From an uncultured Acetatifactor sp. (lineage in GTDB: Bacteria > Bacillota > Clostridia > Lachnospirales > Lachnospiraceae): a DNA stretch of 17,949 nucleotides. Of this stretch, positions 7,408-14,682 are shown piece by piece (the first letter of the stretch is position 1; every line of letters starts with the position of its first letter). Where the stretch lies: contig CAKRZO010000039.1 of NCBI GenBank assembly GCA_934433135.1, forward strand, positions 1 to 17,949, in the 5' to 3' direction. The position numbers were made by a program, and so were the translations under genes. The notes under the pieces are model-generated. The model was not told the DNA's origin. It did no database searches and saw nothing but the letters and a program-made list of their open reading frames with translations.

Positions 7408-8166
7408 CTAGTTCTGCGTATGAGATTTGGCAGGGCCGTTCATCAGATCTAAGTAGAAGAAAGTGTATGTCATCTGCATGTATGGGTAAACCCAGAGGAC
7501 ACCTAAGGAACAGCAGGTGAAGGAGGCTAAGATCAGCAGGGGGATGAAGCTTAATTGCAGAACAAACAGTCTCCATTTCTGCCCTTTCATAATTTTCATG
7601 CTCATCTTCAGGGTGTCCATGGCTCCCAGGGAAGGATAATCCGCGATCAGAAAGTAGCTCTGGGAAAGAGCCAGCGAAAGCGGAAGGAATAAAAGGTCGC
7701 ATACGAGGGAGGCCAGCAGTTCCCAGGCAAGAGTCGGTACCCCGTATAAGGCGAGAGCGGGGAAGAAGCCGCCGTCAAGCAGGTAGGAAAAGAGCCTGGC
7801 CGGAATATGGAACAGGAAAGACAGTCCGCAGATGGAAGCCGCAACGGCAAGACATTTGTTGGGCTGTTCTTTAAATCCGTAAAACAGATCTGCCATACGC
7901 AGAGGCTGATTGCAGGAAAGCTTCAGATAAAAGTAGGCAACTCCGATATCCAGCACCGATAAAAGCACCGAAACCGCATAGGAAAGAATCACACCGATGA
8001 TGGTTCCCGCTACGTTCCGGAAAGGAATTGTGATATCGGACACAAGGGAAATGCAAAGACGCAGGATTCCGGAAGTCAGAAGAAACAGAATGGCGCTTCT
8101 GTAATTTCCGGTAAGCCTGTCTTTTGCCTGATTTTTCAATTCATATCTTTTTTTGTATTCATTCAT
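7408..8166 (-). CDS. DUF975 family multi-pass membrane protein
   Basis: A 252-residue integral membrane protein with hydrophobic spans near residues 23-42, 53-80, 105-130, 145-170 and 198-235. The charged N-terminus, NYRSAILFLL segment and C-terminal LGVLWVYPYMQMTYTFFYLDL are characteristic of DUF975, a clostridial family of unknown function. The start is the ATG at 8166, with GAGGA eight bases upstream. A GTG at 8181 in the same frame overlaps that ribosome site. It begins 18 bases after the stop codon of the upstream small membrane protein, with its ribosome site in that gap, so the two are co-transcribed and perhaps act together. No catalytic motif is seen. Confidence 0.88.
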   Translation of the reverse strand: MNEYKKRYELKNQAKDRLTGNYRSAILFLLTSGILRLCISLVSDITIPFRNVAGTIIGVILSYAVSVLLSVLDIGVAYFYLKLSCNQPLRMADLFYGFKEQPNKCLAVAASICGLSFLFHIPARLFSYLLDGGFFPALALYGVPTLAWELLASLVCDLLFLPLSLALSQSYFLIADYPSLGAMDTLKMSMKIMKGQKWRLFVLQLSFIPLLILASFTCCSLGVLWVYPYMQMTYTFFYLDLMNGPAKSHTQN

Positions 8167-8184
8167 GGTCTTAATCCTCACTTC

Positions 8185-8649
8185 TTAATGGTTATTCAGA
8201 AGCTGGTTCCAATCGATCCCCAGGCTTTCCTGTAAAGCATTTCCCTGCAACTGGCTGTATTGCTCCAGAATCTGCTGCAGATAGGCCCGTACTGTGGGGT
8301 CTTCCAACTGCTTGGGGAGCGTTACCAGGAAAAAATAGCCGCAGGAACAGAGACTGATGCCGAATCCCACACAGGCAAGCGTGGTTGCATTCCGCAAAAT
8401 GGCGGAAGGCCTTTTACCCTTTCGCCGCCCCATAAGAGCAAAGAAAATGCCGGTACAGCCGAACATAAAAGCAAGGGTGGGAACACAGGTGGTAACCAGC
8501 GCAAGAGCCGCACAGACCATAGCTGCCACAGCAAACCCTTCGTTTTTGTAAGGACTGTGCGTCGGTTGATTATAATAAGGATTTTGCGTGGAATCCTCCT
8601 TATAGGAATCCCAGCCGTCCCAGTCGTTTTGATATTGATTATTAGCCAT
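8185..8649 (-). CDS. Small membrane protein, DUF4190-like
   Basis: A 154-residue protein with an N-terminal Asn/Gln/Tyr/Asp-rich cytoplasmic stretch (about 1-35), two hydrophobic helices (about 37-70 and 85-112) separated by a basic RRKGKR turn, and an acidic/Gln-rich tail. The architecture resembles DUF4190 proteins, often found next to DUF975 genes in Clostridia, but the match is by pattern only. The start at 8649 was chosen because GAGGA lies five to six bases upstream. The frame stays open 15 codons further, but that part runs into the repeat element. It is the first gene of a two-gene minus-strand operon whose 5' UTR contains the branched repeat. Confidence 0.78.
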   Translation of the reverse strand: MANNQYQNDWDGWDSYKEDSTQNPYYNQPTHSPYKNEGFAVAAMVCAALALVTTCVPTLAFMFGCTGIFFALMGRRKGKRPSAILRNATTLACVGFGISLCSCGYFFLVTLPKQLEDPTVRAYLQQILEQYSQLQGNALQESLGIDWNQLLNNH

Positions 8650-8678
8650 AAGAATCCTCGTTTCTTTTCTCACTTTCG

Positions 8679-8831
8679 AGTTCAGCCGCGCCATTCGTAA
8701 AATCGCGCTTTCAGCGCTTACCGCTGCTTCGCAGCTGTTTTTACGAATAGAGTGGCGCTAAGCTTATACATTCACCCAGACAGATTTTCATGCAAGCATG
8801 AAATCTGTCCGTATGAATGTATGGCTGAACT
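8679..8831. repeat. 153-bp branched inverted-repeat element
   Basis: The ends AGTTCAGCC (8679-8687) and GGCTGAACT (8823-8831) are exact inverted repeats. Inside are two arms. Arm 1 pairs GCGCCA plus TTCGTAAAA (8688-8702) with TTTTACGAA plus TGGCGC (8739-8758). It encloses two small hairpins, GCGC-tttca-GCGC (8705-8717) and GCTGC-ttc-GCAGC (8723-8735). Arm 2 pairs ATACATTCA (8766-8774) with TGAATGTAT (8814-8822), and GACAGATTTTCATG with CATGAAATCTGTC inside it. No coding frame fills it. Diverged relatives at 6341 and 7312 show it is a repeat family. This element, with the two promoters beside it, accounts for the gene-free 8650-8980 region. Confidence 0.85.
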
Positions 8832-8840
8832 GATATACCT

Positions 8841-8869
8841 ATCTTACCATTTATTCACAGAATAAGCAA
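8841..8869 (-). promoter_or_regulatory. Sigma-A promoter of the DUF4190-like/DUF975 operon
   Basis: On the minus strand, TTGCTT, a 17-base spacer and TAAGAT. Transcription would start near 8834, so the whole branched repeat (8831-8679) would be transcribed as the operon's ~185-base 5' leader. Confidence 0.6.
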
Positions 8870-8889
8870 ATAAAAAGTTTGAAAAAAGC

Positions 8890-8918
8890 TTGAATGGTGG
8901 CGGCAAGTCGGGTAAAAT
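8890..8918 (+). promoter_or_regulatory. Sigma-A promoter of tex
   Basis: TTGAAT, a 17-base spacer and TAAAAT on the plus strand, divergent from the promoter at 8841-8869 with only about 20 bases between them. The start near 8925 leaves a ~55-base leader before tex. An AAAGGA ribosome site precedes the ATG at 8981. Confidence 0.65.
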
Positions 8919-8980
8919 AGGAAAAGATTCCCCGGACGGGCAAAGGTGCGGGAGATGGTCAGGAAAAGAAAGGATCGATT

Positions 8981-11350
8981 ATGGATATCATAAGCAAACT
9001 GAAAGAGGAACTGCAGGTGGAAAAATGGCAGGTGGAAGCTGCCGTAAAACTGATTGATGAAGGGAATACCATCCCTTTTATTGCCAGATACCGAAAGGAA
9101 GTTACCGGATCTTTGAACGATGAGCAGCTTCGTCTGCTGGATGAAAGACTGGCTTATCTGCGTAATCTGGAAGAAAAGAAACAGCAGGTGCTTGCCAGCA
9201 TCGAGGAACAGGGTAAACTGACAGAGGAACTGAAGAATAAAATTCTGGAGGCGCAGACCCTTGTTCTGGTGGAGGATTTATATCGTCCGTACCGGCCGAA
9301 GCGCACTACAAGAGCCTCCATTGCAAGGCAGAAAGGTCTGGAAGGACTGGCGAACATCATTCGGGACCAACAGACGAAAGAAGCACTGGAAGAGAGCGCA
9401 AAGGATTATGTTTCTGCACAAAAAGAAGTACCGACCGTTAAGGATGCCATTCAGGGAGCCTGTGATATCATTGCGGAAGAGATCTCCGATGAGGCGGATT
9501 ACCGCCTTTACATCCGGGAAGCGACTGTCAAAGAAGGAGTTGTAGTAAGCCAGGCCAAAGAGCAGAAGACCCAGAGCGTTTATGAAATGTATTATGATTT
9601 TCAGGAACCTGTCAGTAAAATTGCCGGCCATCGGGTTCTTGCGTTAAACAGAGGAGAGGCGGAGAAAATTCTGAATGTCCGGATAGAAGCCCCGGAAGAA
9701 AAAATCCTGCTTTATCTGGAAAAGAAAGTGATTACGAACCAGAATCCCATAACAACACCGGTTTTAAAAGAAATCATAAAGGACAGCTATCACCGTCTGA
9801 TCCAGCCGGCCATTGAGCGGGAAATCCGCAATGACCTGACGGAAAAAGCACAGGACAGCGCCATCGGTGTATTCGGAAAGAACTTAGAGCAGCTTCTCCT
9901 GCAGCCGCCGATTGCCGGGAAAACCGTGCTGGGCTGGGATCCGGCGTTCCGTACCGGATGTAAGCTTGCCGTTGTAGATGCTACGGGAAAGGTGCTGGAC
10001 ACCAAGGTAATCTACCCTACGGCACCGCAGTTTAAAGTGGAAGAAGCCAAAAGAGAGCTGAAACGTCTGATTGAAAAATACCATGTGGATCTGATCTCCG
10101 TGGGAAACGGAACCGCATCCAGAGAGTCGGAGCAGGTGATTGTAGACCTGTTAAAGGAAACAAAACTGCCGGTACAGTACGTAATCGTAAATGAGGCAGG
10201 CGCTTCCGTTTATTCGGCAAGTAAGCTTGCCACTGAGGAATTCCCGACATTTGACGTGGGACAAAGAAGCGCAGCCTCTATTGCAAGACGTCTGCAGGAT
10301 CCTTTGGCGGAACTGGTTAAAATCGATCCCAAGTCTATCGGTGTTGGACAGTATCAGCACGATATGAACCAGAAAAAACTGGGAGACGCTTTAAACGGCG
10401 TGGTGGAAGACTGCGTAAATAAAGTAGGAGTGGATCTGAATACCGCTTCCGCTTCTTTGCTGGAGTATGTATCCGGCATTAACAAGACCATTGCGAAAAA
10501 CATTGTGGAATACCGGGAAAACAACGGCCGTTTCACCAACCGCAGACAGCTTTTAAAGGTAGCCAAGTTAGGTCCGAAGGCTTTTGAACAGTGCGCCGGC
10601 TTTATGCGGATTTTGGGAGGAGAAAATCCGTTGGATGCCACGAGCGTACATCCGGAATCTTACGAAGCGGCAGAAAAGCTCTTAGACAGACTGGGACTGA
10701 CCATGGAGGACGTGAAAACGCTGCAGAAGAAGAGCGCTTCCGTGTCACAGGCGGCTTCCGCTGTCAGAGAGCCTGTCAGAAAGCAGAAAACCAATACTAT
10801 CCGGGTGCATAATACCGGAACCGCTATGGGAAAAGCCCTTGCAGCGGCTATGGCCGGTACAGGTATGGTATCTTCCGGAAAGGATGAGCCTGTAAAAGAA
10901 AAACAGGCAGGCGTAAAAGACCGGGAAGCAGCCTTAGGGGAGAAGATCGGCAGCCTGGAAAAACGTGTCGGGGATAAGAAGAAACTGGCGCTGGAACTGG
11001 GAATCGGAGAGATTACACTGACCGATATCTTAAAAGAGCTGGAAAAACCGGCAAGAGATCCCAGAGATGATATGCCCCGTCCGATTTTGCGCAGCGATGT
11101 TCTGGAAATGAAGGATCTGAAACCGGGAATGATTTTAAAAGGAACCGTGCGGAATGTCATTGATTTCGGTGTTTTTGTGGATATCGGCGTACACCAGGAC
11201 GGTCTGGTGCATATCTCTCGTATCACGGACCGCTTTATCAAGCATCCGCTGGAAGCGGTCCGGGTAGGAGACATCGTGGACGTAAAAGTTCTTGAGGTGG
11301 ATCCGGCCAAGAAGCGGATCAGCCTGACCATGCGCCTGGATCAGAAATAA
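8981..11350 (+). CDS. tex: Tex family S1 RNA-binding transcription accessory protein
   Basis: Tex is a conserved cytoplasmic nucleic-acid-binding protein linked to transcription, homologous to the core of eukaryotic Spt6. The 789 residues show the Tex order: N-terminal helical region with FIARYRKEVTGSLND (about 33-47), a YqgF/RNase H-like domain from about 312 (GWDPAFRTGCKLAVVD), the segment SIGVGQYQHDMNQKKL (452-467), helix-hairpin-helix (about 480-545, NTASASLLEYVSGI), and a C-terminal S1 domain (about 714-786, GTVRNVIDFGVFVDIGVHQDG). Between the HhH and the DILKELEKPARDPRD motif lies an Ala/Lys-rich stretch (about 585-665) unlike the compact segment usual there, making the protein somewhat long. 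It is monocistronic from its own promoter, and no clear terminator precedes the ribU promoter. Confidence 0.96.
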   Translation: MDIISKLKEELQVEKWQVEAAVKLIDEGNTIPFIARYRKEVTGSLNDEQLRLLDERLAYLRNLEEKKQQVLASIEEQGKLTEELKNKILEAQTLVLVEDLYRPYRPKRTTRASIARQKGLEGLANIIRDQQTKEALEESAKDYVSAQKEVPTVKDAIQGACDIIAEEISDEADYRLYIREATVKEGVVVSQAKEQKTQSVYEMYYDFQEPVSKIAGHRVLALNRGEAEKILNVRIEAPEEKILLYLEKKVITNQNPITTPVLKEIIKDSYHRLIQPAIEREIRNDLTEKAQDSAIGVFGKNLEQLLLQPPIAGKTVLGWDPAFRTGCKLAVVDATGKVLDTKVIYPTAPQFKVEEAKRELKRLIEKYHVDLISVGNGTASRESEQVIVDLLKETKLPVQYVIVNEAGASVYSASKLATEEFPTFDVGQRSAASIARRLQDPLAELVKIDPKSIGVGQYQHDMNQKKLGDALNGVVEDCVNKVGVDLNTASASLLEYVSGINKTIAKNIVEYRENNGRFTNRRQLLKVAKLGPKAFEQCAGFMRILGGENPLDATSVHPESYEAAEKLLDRLGLTMEDVKTLQKKSASVSQAASAVREPVRKQKTNTIRVHNTGTAMGKALAAAMAGTGMVSSGKDEPVKEKQAGVKDREAALGEKIGSLEKRVGDKKKLALELGIGEITLTDILKELEKPARDPRDDMPRPILRSDVLEMKDLKPGMILKGTVRNVIDFGVFVDIGVHQDGLVHISRITDRFIKHPLEAVRVGDIVDVKVLEVDPAKKRISLTMRLDQK

Positions 11351-11369
11351 AAACGTGCGAGAAAAATAC

Positions 11370-11398
11370 TTGCACCTTGCGTCTTTTCATATTATAAT
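11370..11398 (+). promoter_or_regulatory. Sigma-A promoter of the FMN riboswitch-ribU transcript
   Basis: TTGCAC, a 17-base spacer and a perfect TATAAT begin 20 bases after the tex stop codon. The predicted start near 11405 places the whole riboswitch in the 5' UTR. Confidence 0.8.
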
Positions 11399-11420
11399 GG
11401 GACGCGTACTGAAAAATAAA

Positions 11421-11531
11421 TCTTCAGGGTCGGGTGTAATTCCCTACTGGCGGTAACAGTCCGCGACCTGCAGCAAAGCTGCGGCTGATTCGGTGGAAGT
11501 CCGGAACCAACAGTATAGTCTGGATGGAAGG
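11421..11531 (+). promoter_or_regulatory. FMN riboswitch (RFN element)
   Basis: The conserved RFN blocks appear in order: CTTCAGGG, GGGTGTAATTCCC, CTGGCGGTAA, AGTCCGCGAC, a variable hairpin (CTGCAGCAAAGCTGCGG region), CTGATTCGGTGGAAGTCCGG, AACCAACAGTATAGTC and TGGATGGAAGGAG. Helix P1 is CTTC (11422-11425) with GAAG (11527-11530). The 3' strand of P1 runs into AAGGAG (11529-11534), the ribosome site of ribU, whose ATG is at 11543. No terminator hairpin fits in the 11 bases between. FMN binding should therefore close P1 and mask the ribosome site, a translational off-switch. The identity of the riboswitch is clear; the mechanism is inferred. Confidence 0.95.
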
Positions 11532-11542
11532 AGAGAATACAA

Positions 11543-12265
11543 ATGAATAAGTTATTGCAGAGTATGGTTTCCAATGGTCTTTTTGTGCTGGAATTCTTTG
11601 GCGTGATCGTCAGTCTTTTCCTGATTTCCGTGGTCACGGAAAAAGTACATGGGAAAAAGCAGCAGGAAAAACAGAAAATTTTTACGACCAGAAAAGTGGT
11701 GGTAACGGGGATGTTTTCCGCGATTGCATCGGTTCTTATGCTGTTTGATTTCCCACTGCCTTTCGCACCGGGATTTTATGAACTGGATTTCAGCGAACTG
11801 CCCGTTCTGGTGGGGGCTTTTGCCTTCGGACCGACAGCGGGAGTGATGATGGAATTTGTAAAAATTCTGCTGAAGCTGTTATGGAAAGGCACCAGTACGG
11901 CTTTTGTGGGAGAACTGGCGAACTTTGTGATCGGCTGCAGCCTGATTCTGCCGGCTTCCATGATTTATCTGTTCCACAGAACCAAGAAAGGTGCTGTGAC
12001 CGGCTGTATTGTCGGAACAATCTGCATCACGGTTTTCGGAAGCCTGTTCAACGCCGTTTATCTGTTGCCGGCGTTTTCCAAGTTGTATGGGATACCGTTG
12101 GAAAGCATTTTGGAAATGGGGCAGAAAGTGAATCCGCTTGTGACACAGGGAAGCCTTGCAAGCTTTGTGGCTGCCTGTGTGGCGCCGTTGAATTTGCTTA
12201 AGGGAAGCGTGGTCTGCATTGTCACCATGTTGATTTATAAACCGTTAAGACCGATTATAAAATGA
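11543..12265 (+). CDS. ribU: Riboflavin ECF transporter S component RibU
   Basis: The substrate-binding membrane subunit that takes up riboflavin together with a shared ECF energizing module (EcfA/A'/T), which is not in this window. The core from about residue 48 has the RibU pattern: RKVVVTGMFSAIASVLMLFDFPLP, YELDFSELPVLVGAFAFGPTAGV and EFVKILLKLLWKGTSTAFVGELANF, followed by further hydrophobic spans. Residues 1-47 are an extra N-terminal helix (about 9-32) and a Lys/Gln-rich linker. This makes 240 residues, against about 200 for common RibU. The upstream FMN riboswitch strongly supports the substrate. The ATG at 11543 has AAGGAG eight bases upstream. A short gap links it to the YcxB-like gene. 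Confidence 0.94.
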   Translation: MNKLLQSMVSNGLFVLEFFGVIVSLFLISVVTEKVHGKKQQEKQKIFTTRKVVVTGMFSAIASVLMLFDFPLPFAPGFYELDFSELPVLVGAFAFGPTAGVMMEFVKILLKLLWKGTSTAFVGELANFVIGCSLILPASMIYLFHRTKKGAVTGCIVGTICITVFGSLFNAVYLLPAFSKLYGIPLESILEMGQKVNPLVTQGSLASFVAACVAPLNLLKGSVVCIVTMLIYKPLRPIIK

Positions 12266-12302
12266 GATTTCATAAATTTAATAGAAGAAGGGAAGATACG
12301 GA

Positions 12303-12779
12303 ATGTTGGAATTTGATATCAAAATCGGAGCGCAGGATTTGTATGATTATATGATGCGGCACAATTACAGCGCACCTTCCGGAATTTTAGGCGGAACCGT
12401 GGGAGCACTGGTTATCCTGGTTGCCGTTTCGCAGAAAAAATGGGCGTTTCTGGTTCTGGGTGCGGTATTGCTTCTGTATCTTCCCTGGACATTGTTTTTA
12501 AAAAGCAGGCGTCAGGCTCTCTTGAATCCGGCTTTTAAAAAGCCGCTGCATTATCAGATGGACGATGAGGGAGTGACAGTATCCCAGGGTGAGACCAGCC
12601 AGAAGCAGAAATGGGACAGCATGGTAAAGGCGGTTTCCACTTCCAGGAGTATTATCCTGTATACTTCCAAAGTGAATGCCTCTATTTTCCCGAAAGCGCA
12701 GCTGGGAAAAAAAAAGGATGCCCTGGTCGAAATGATTTCGACGCATATGCCGGCATCCAAGGTGAAGATCAGAGCATGA
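12303..12779 (+). CDS. YcxB-like membrane protein
   Basis: A 158-residue protein with two adjacent hydrophobic helices (about 28-45 and 47-65), followed by a cytoplasmic beta-rich domain (about 83-150) with DDEGVTVSQGETSQKQKWDSMVKAVSTSRSI-type strands. This arrangement is that of YcxB-like proteins (YcxB_C domain), of unknown function. A GGGAAG ribosome site precedes the ATG. It lies 37 bases after ribU with no terminator between, so it probably shares the riboswitch-controlled transcript, though no functional tie to riboflavin is evident. Confidence 0.8.
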   Translation: MLEFDIKIGAQDLYDYMMRHNYSAPSGILGGTVGALVILVAVSQKKWAFLVLGAVLLLYLPWTLFLKSRRQALLNPAFKKPLHYQMDDEGVTVSQGETSQKQKWDSMVKAVSTSRSIILYTSKVNASIFPKAQLGKKKDALVEMISTHMPASKVKIRA

Positions 12780-12893
12780 GAATAGTTGCTTTGTGCCGTC
12801 AGGTACCACAAAACAGCCTGATTACAGTATAAAGTCTGAGATGTGACAAGCGATTCCTGCGATGCGGAAACATCACAGGAGCGGAGGATGGAA

Positions 12894-13328
12894 ATGGATA
12901 AAGCAGTATGGGAGACAAATTCCCCGGAGGAAACTTTTGCATTGGGAGAAAAGATAGGAAGAGAAGCCTTACCGGGACAGATTTATACCCTGATCGGAGA
13001 TCTGGGGACGGGAAAGACGGTTTTTACCCAGGGAATGGCGAAAGGATTGGGAATCTGCGAGGCGGTAAACAGTCCTACTTTTACCATTCTGCAGGTTTAT
13101 ACGGAAGGGCGAATGCCCTTTTATCATTTTGATGTCTACCGCATCGGCGACATAGAGGAAATGGAAGAAATCGGCTATGAGGATTGCTTTTACGGAGACG
13201 GCGTCTGCATGATTGAATGGGCGGATCTGATCCGGGAGATTCTGCCGGAAGGGGTAATCCGGATTGAACTTGAGAAGGATTTGGAAAAAGGATTTGATTA
13301 CCGTAAGATTACTATACAGAAGGAATGA
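12894..13328 (+). CDS. tsaE: tRNA t6A synthesis ATPase TsaE
   Basis: The ATPase subunit of the bacterial t6A machinery, which with TsaB and TsaD installs threonylcarbamoyl on A37 of ANN-decoding tRNAs. The 144 residues have the P-loop GDLGTGKT at 35-42, the SPTF strand motif after it, and HFDVYR plus IEWADLI typical of TsaE. The ATG at 12894 has GGAGG six bases before it. An ATG at 12888 and a frame open back to 12843 lack better sites. A possible -10 (TATAAA at 12828) lies upstream without a convincing -35. Together with tsaB and rimI it forms the conserved Firmicutes ydiBCD-type cluster. Confidence 0.95.
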   Translation: MDKAVWETNSPEETFALGEKIGREALPGQIYTLIGDLGTGKTVFTQGMAKGLGICEAVNSPTFTILQVYTEGRMPFYHFDVYRIGDIEEMEEIGYEDCFYGDGVCMIEWADLIREILPEGVIRIELEKDLEKGFDYRKITIQKE

Positions 13329-13337
13329 ATAATGGTT

Positions 13338-13393
13338 TCAGAAGTTTCCGAACGGTTCGGGTACTTACTGAATGATTCAGGAACTTTCTGAAC
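13338..13393 (+). other. Imperfect stem-loop between tsaE and tsaB
   Basis: TTCAGAAGTTTCC (13338-13350) can pair with GGAACTTTCTGAA (13381-13393) with one mismatch and one G-U pair. Two smaller palindromes overlap it: CCGAA-cgg-TTCGG (13349-13361) and CTGAAT-g-ATTCAG (13369-13381). The sequence is intergenic, non-coding, and not followed by a T tract, so it is not a terminator. It may be an mRNA-processing or stability site within the operon. Confidence 0.45.
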
Positions 13394-13426
13394 GTACCGA
13401 TAAAGAGAGGAATAGGACAGCAGGAT

Positions 13427-14158
13427 ATGAAAATACTGGCATTGGACAGTTCCGGTCAGGCTGCAAGTGTGGCGCTTGCGGAAGACGGATGCTTAAGAGC
13501 GGAATTTACCGTTAATTATAAAAAGACCCATTCCCAGACATTGGTTCCCATGATGGATGAGATCAAAAAGCTTCTGGATCTGGATCTTACTACAATCGAT
13601 GCGGTGGCGGTTGCCTCCGGACCGGGTTCCTTTACCGGGCTTCGCATCGGTTCCGCTACGGCAAAGGGACTGGGACTTGCCTTGCAGATTCCGTTGGTCG
13701 AGGTACCTACGCTGGAAGGCCTTGCCTATAATCTTTGCGGCGTTTCGACGCTTGTCTGTCCGCTGATGGATGCCAGAAGAGGACAGGTATATACCGGTGT
13801 TTATGCATTCCGTAAGAAGGGACAGGATTTCCTGCCGGAAGCGGTTATCCCGCAAGGTGCCGTAGAGATCGACGAGATTCTGGAACAGATCAATGAGCTG
13901 GGACGGGAAGTGATCTTCTTAGGGGACGGCGTACCTGTTTTCCAACAGCGGATTGAAGAGACGATAAAGGTGCCCTACAGCTTCGCACCGGTTCACCGTC
14001 TGCAGCAGTCCGCTGCAAGCGTGGCGGCGCTGGGAGCAGTTTACTATGCCGAAGGCAGGGCGATAGATGCCGATGAACACGTGCCGGAGTATCTGCGGCA
14101 GAGCCAGGCGGAGAGAGAAAGGGCACAGAAGGGCATTATCGATTATGAAATTAAATAA
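13427..14158 (+). CDS. tsaB: tRNA t6A synthesis scaffold protein TsaB (YeaZ)
   Basis: TsaB is the inactive ASKHA-fold partner that dimerises with TsaD in t6A synthesis. The 243 residues start with MKILALDSSG and contain VASGPGSFTGLRIG at about 62-75, PLMDARRGQVYTGVY (about 112-126) and a C-terminal PEYLRQSQAE typical of YeaZ. It lacks the metal-binding histidines present in TsaD. It starts 98 bases after tsaE and its last 14 bases overlap rimI, indicating translational coupling. Length and all main motifs fit the family. Confidence 0.95.
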   Translation: MKILALDSSGQAASVALAEDGCLRAEFTVNYKKTHSQTLVPMMDEIKKLLDLDLTTIDAVAVASGPGSFTGLRIGSATAKGLGLALQIPLVEVPTLEGLAYNLCGVSTLVCPLMDARRGQVYTGVYAFRKKGQDFLPEAVIPQGAVEIDEILEQINELGREVIFLGDGVPVFQQRIEETIKVPYSFAPVHRLQQSAASVAALGAVYYAEGRAIDADEHVPEYLRQSQAERERAQKGIIDYEIK

Positions 14159-14606
14159 AGAAGACATCTGCATTCGCAGGCTTGCGCCTAAGGAGGCCTT
14201 AAAAGCCGCCGAACTGGAGGCAGAGTGTTTTTCCATGCCCTGGTCCTGTTCGGCATTTGAAAAACTCGCCGGAGAAAAAGGAAGCATTTGTCTGGCGGTA
14301 TTTTTAAAAGAGCAGCTGATCGGCTGCTGCAGCGTGATGAACCTTGCAGGGGACGGGGAAATCAATAACGTCGCCGTGCGGGAAGCATACCGCGGACAGG
14401 GGATTGCATCCGCTATGCTGCTTGAACTGATCAGGCAGGGAGAAGAAATGGGAATTGCGGATTTTACTCTGGAAGTCAGAAAGAGTAATGCCGCAGCGAT
14501 TCATTTATATGAAAAAGCAGGCTTTCGGTCAGAAGGGATCCGACCCGGCTTTTACGACAAACCCAAAGAAGATGCGGTGATTATGTGGCGCAGAAGAAGC
14601 CAGTAA
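14145..14606 (+). CDS. rimI: RimI-type ribosomal-protein S18 N-acetyltransferase
   Basis: A GNAT acetyltransferase of 153 residues, the normal RimI length. The family acetylates the N-terminal alanine of ribosomal protein S18 and, in some bacteria, other proteins. MPWSCSAFEK (about 31-40) is the RimI N-terminal signature. NNVAVREAYRGQGIASAML (about 74-92) carries the acetyl-CoA loop RGQGIA, and LEVRKSNAAAIHLYEKAGF (109-127) and the C-terminal RPGFYDKPKEDAVIMW are family hallmarks. The start at 14145 overlaps tsaB by 14 bases, with AAGGG some distance upstream. The frame is open further back, but that part lies within tsaB. Confidence 0.93.
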   Translation: MKLNKEDICIRRLAPKEALKAAELEAECFSMPWSCSAFEKLAGEKGSICLAVFLKEQLIGCCSVMNLAGDGEINNVAVREAYRGQGIASAMLLELIRQGEEMGIADFTLEVRKSNAAAIHLYEKAGFRSEGIRPGFYDKPKEDAVIMWRRRSQ

Positions 14607-14632
14607 TTACCATGGGGAGAGAATTCTTTTTT

Positions 14633-14641
14633 TGTTATAAT
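14633..14641 (+). promoter_or_regulatory. Extended -10 promoter for the small zinc-ribbon gene
   Basis: TGTTATAAT is a perfect extended -10 (TG, one base, TATAAT), preceded by a T-rich stretch. No recognisable -35 is at 16-18 bases. It would give a 5' UTR of ~35 bases to the gene at 14683, separating it from the tsaE-tsaB-rimI transcript. Confidence 0.5.
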
Positions 14642-14682
14642 AGGGTTGGTTATGGTTCTGTAACAAAAGGAGGATTAACAGG

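Noticed and set aside
8650..8694. Fifteen-codon N-terminal extension of the DUF4190-like protein
   Set aside because: The upstream start lies in the branched repeat, while GAGGA lies five to six bases before the ATG at 8649.
10660..11331. 223-codon open frame antisense to the end of tex
   Set aside because: Serine-rich antisense translation of a conserved coding region, with no ribosome site and no family resemblance.
12785..12893. Independent promoter and operator in front of tsaE
   Set aside because: TATAAA at 12828-12833 lacks a matching -35, and the short complementary segments TTTGTG/CACAAA and TGTGA/TCACA are too weak to call an operator or terminator.
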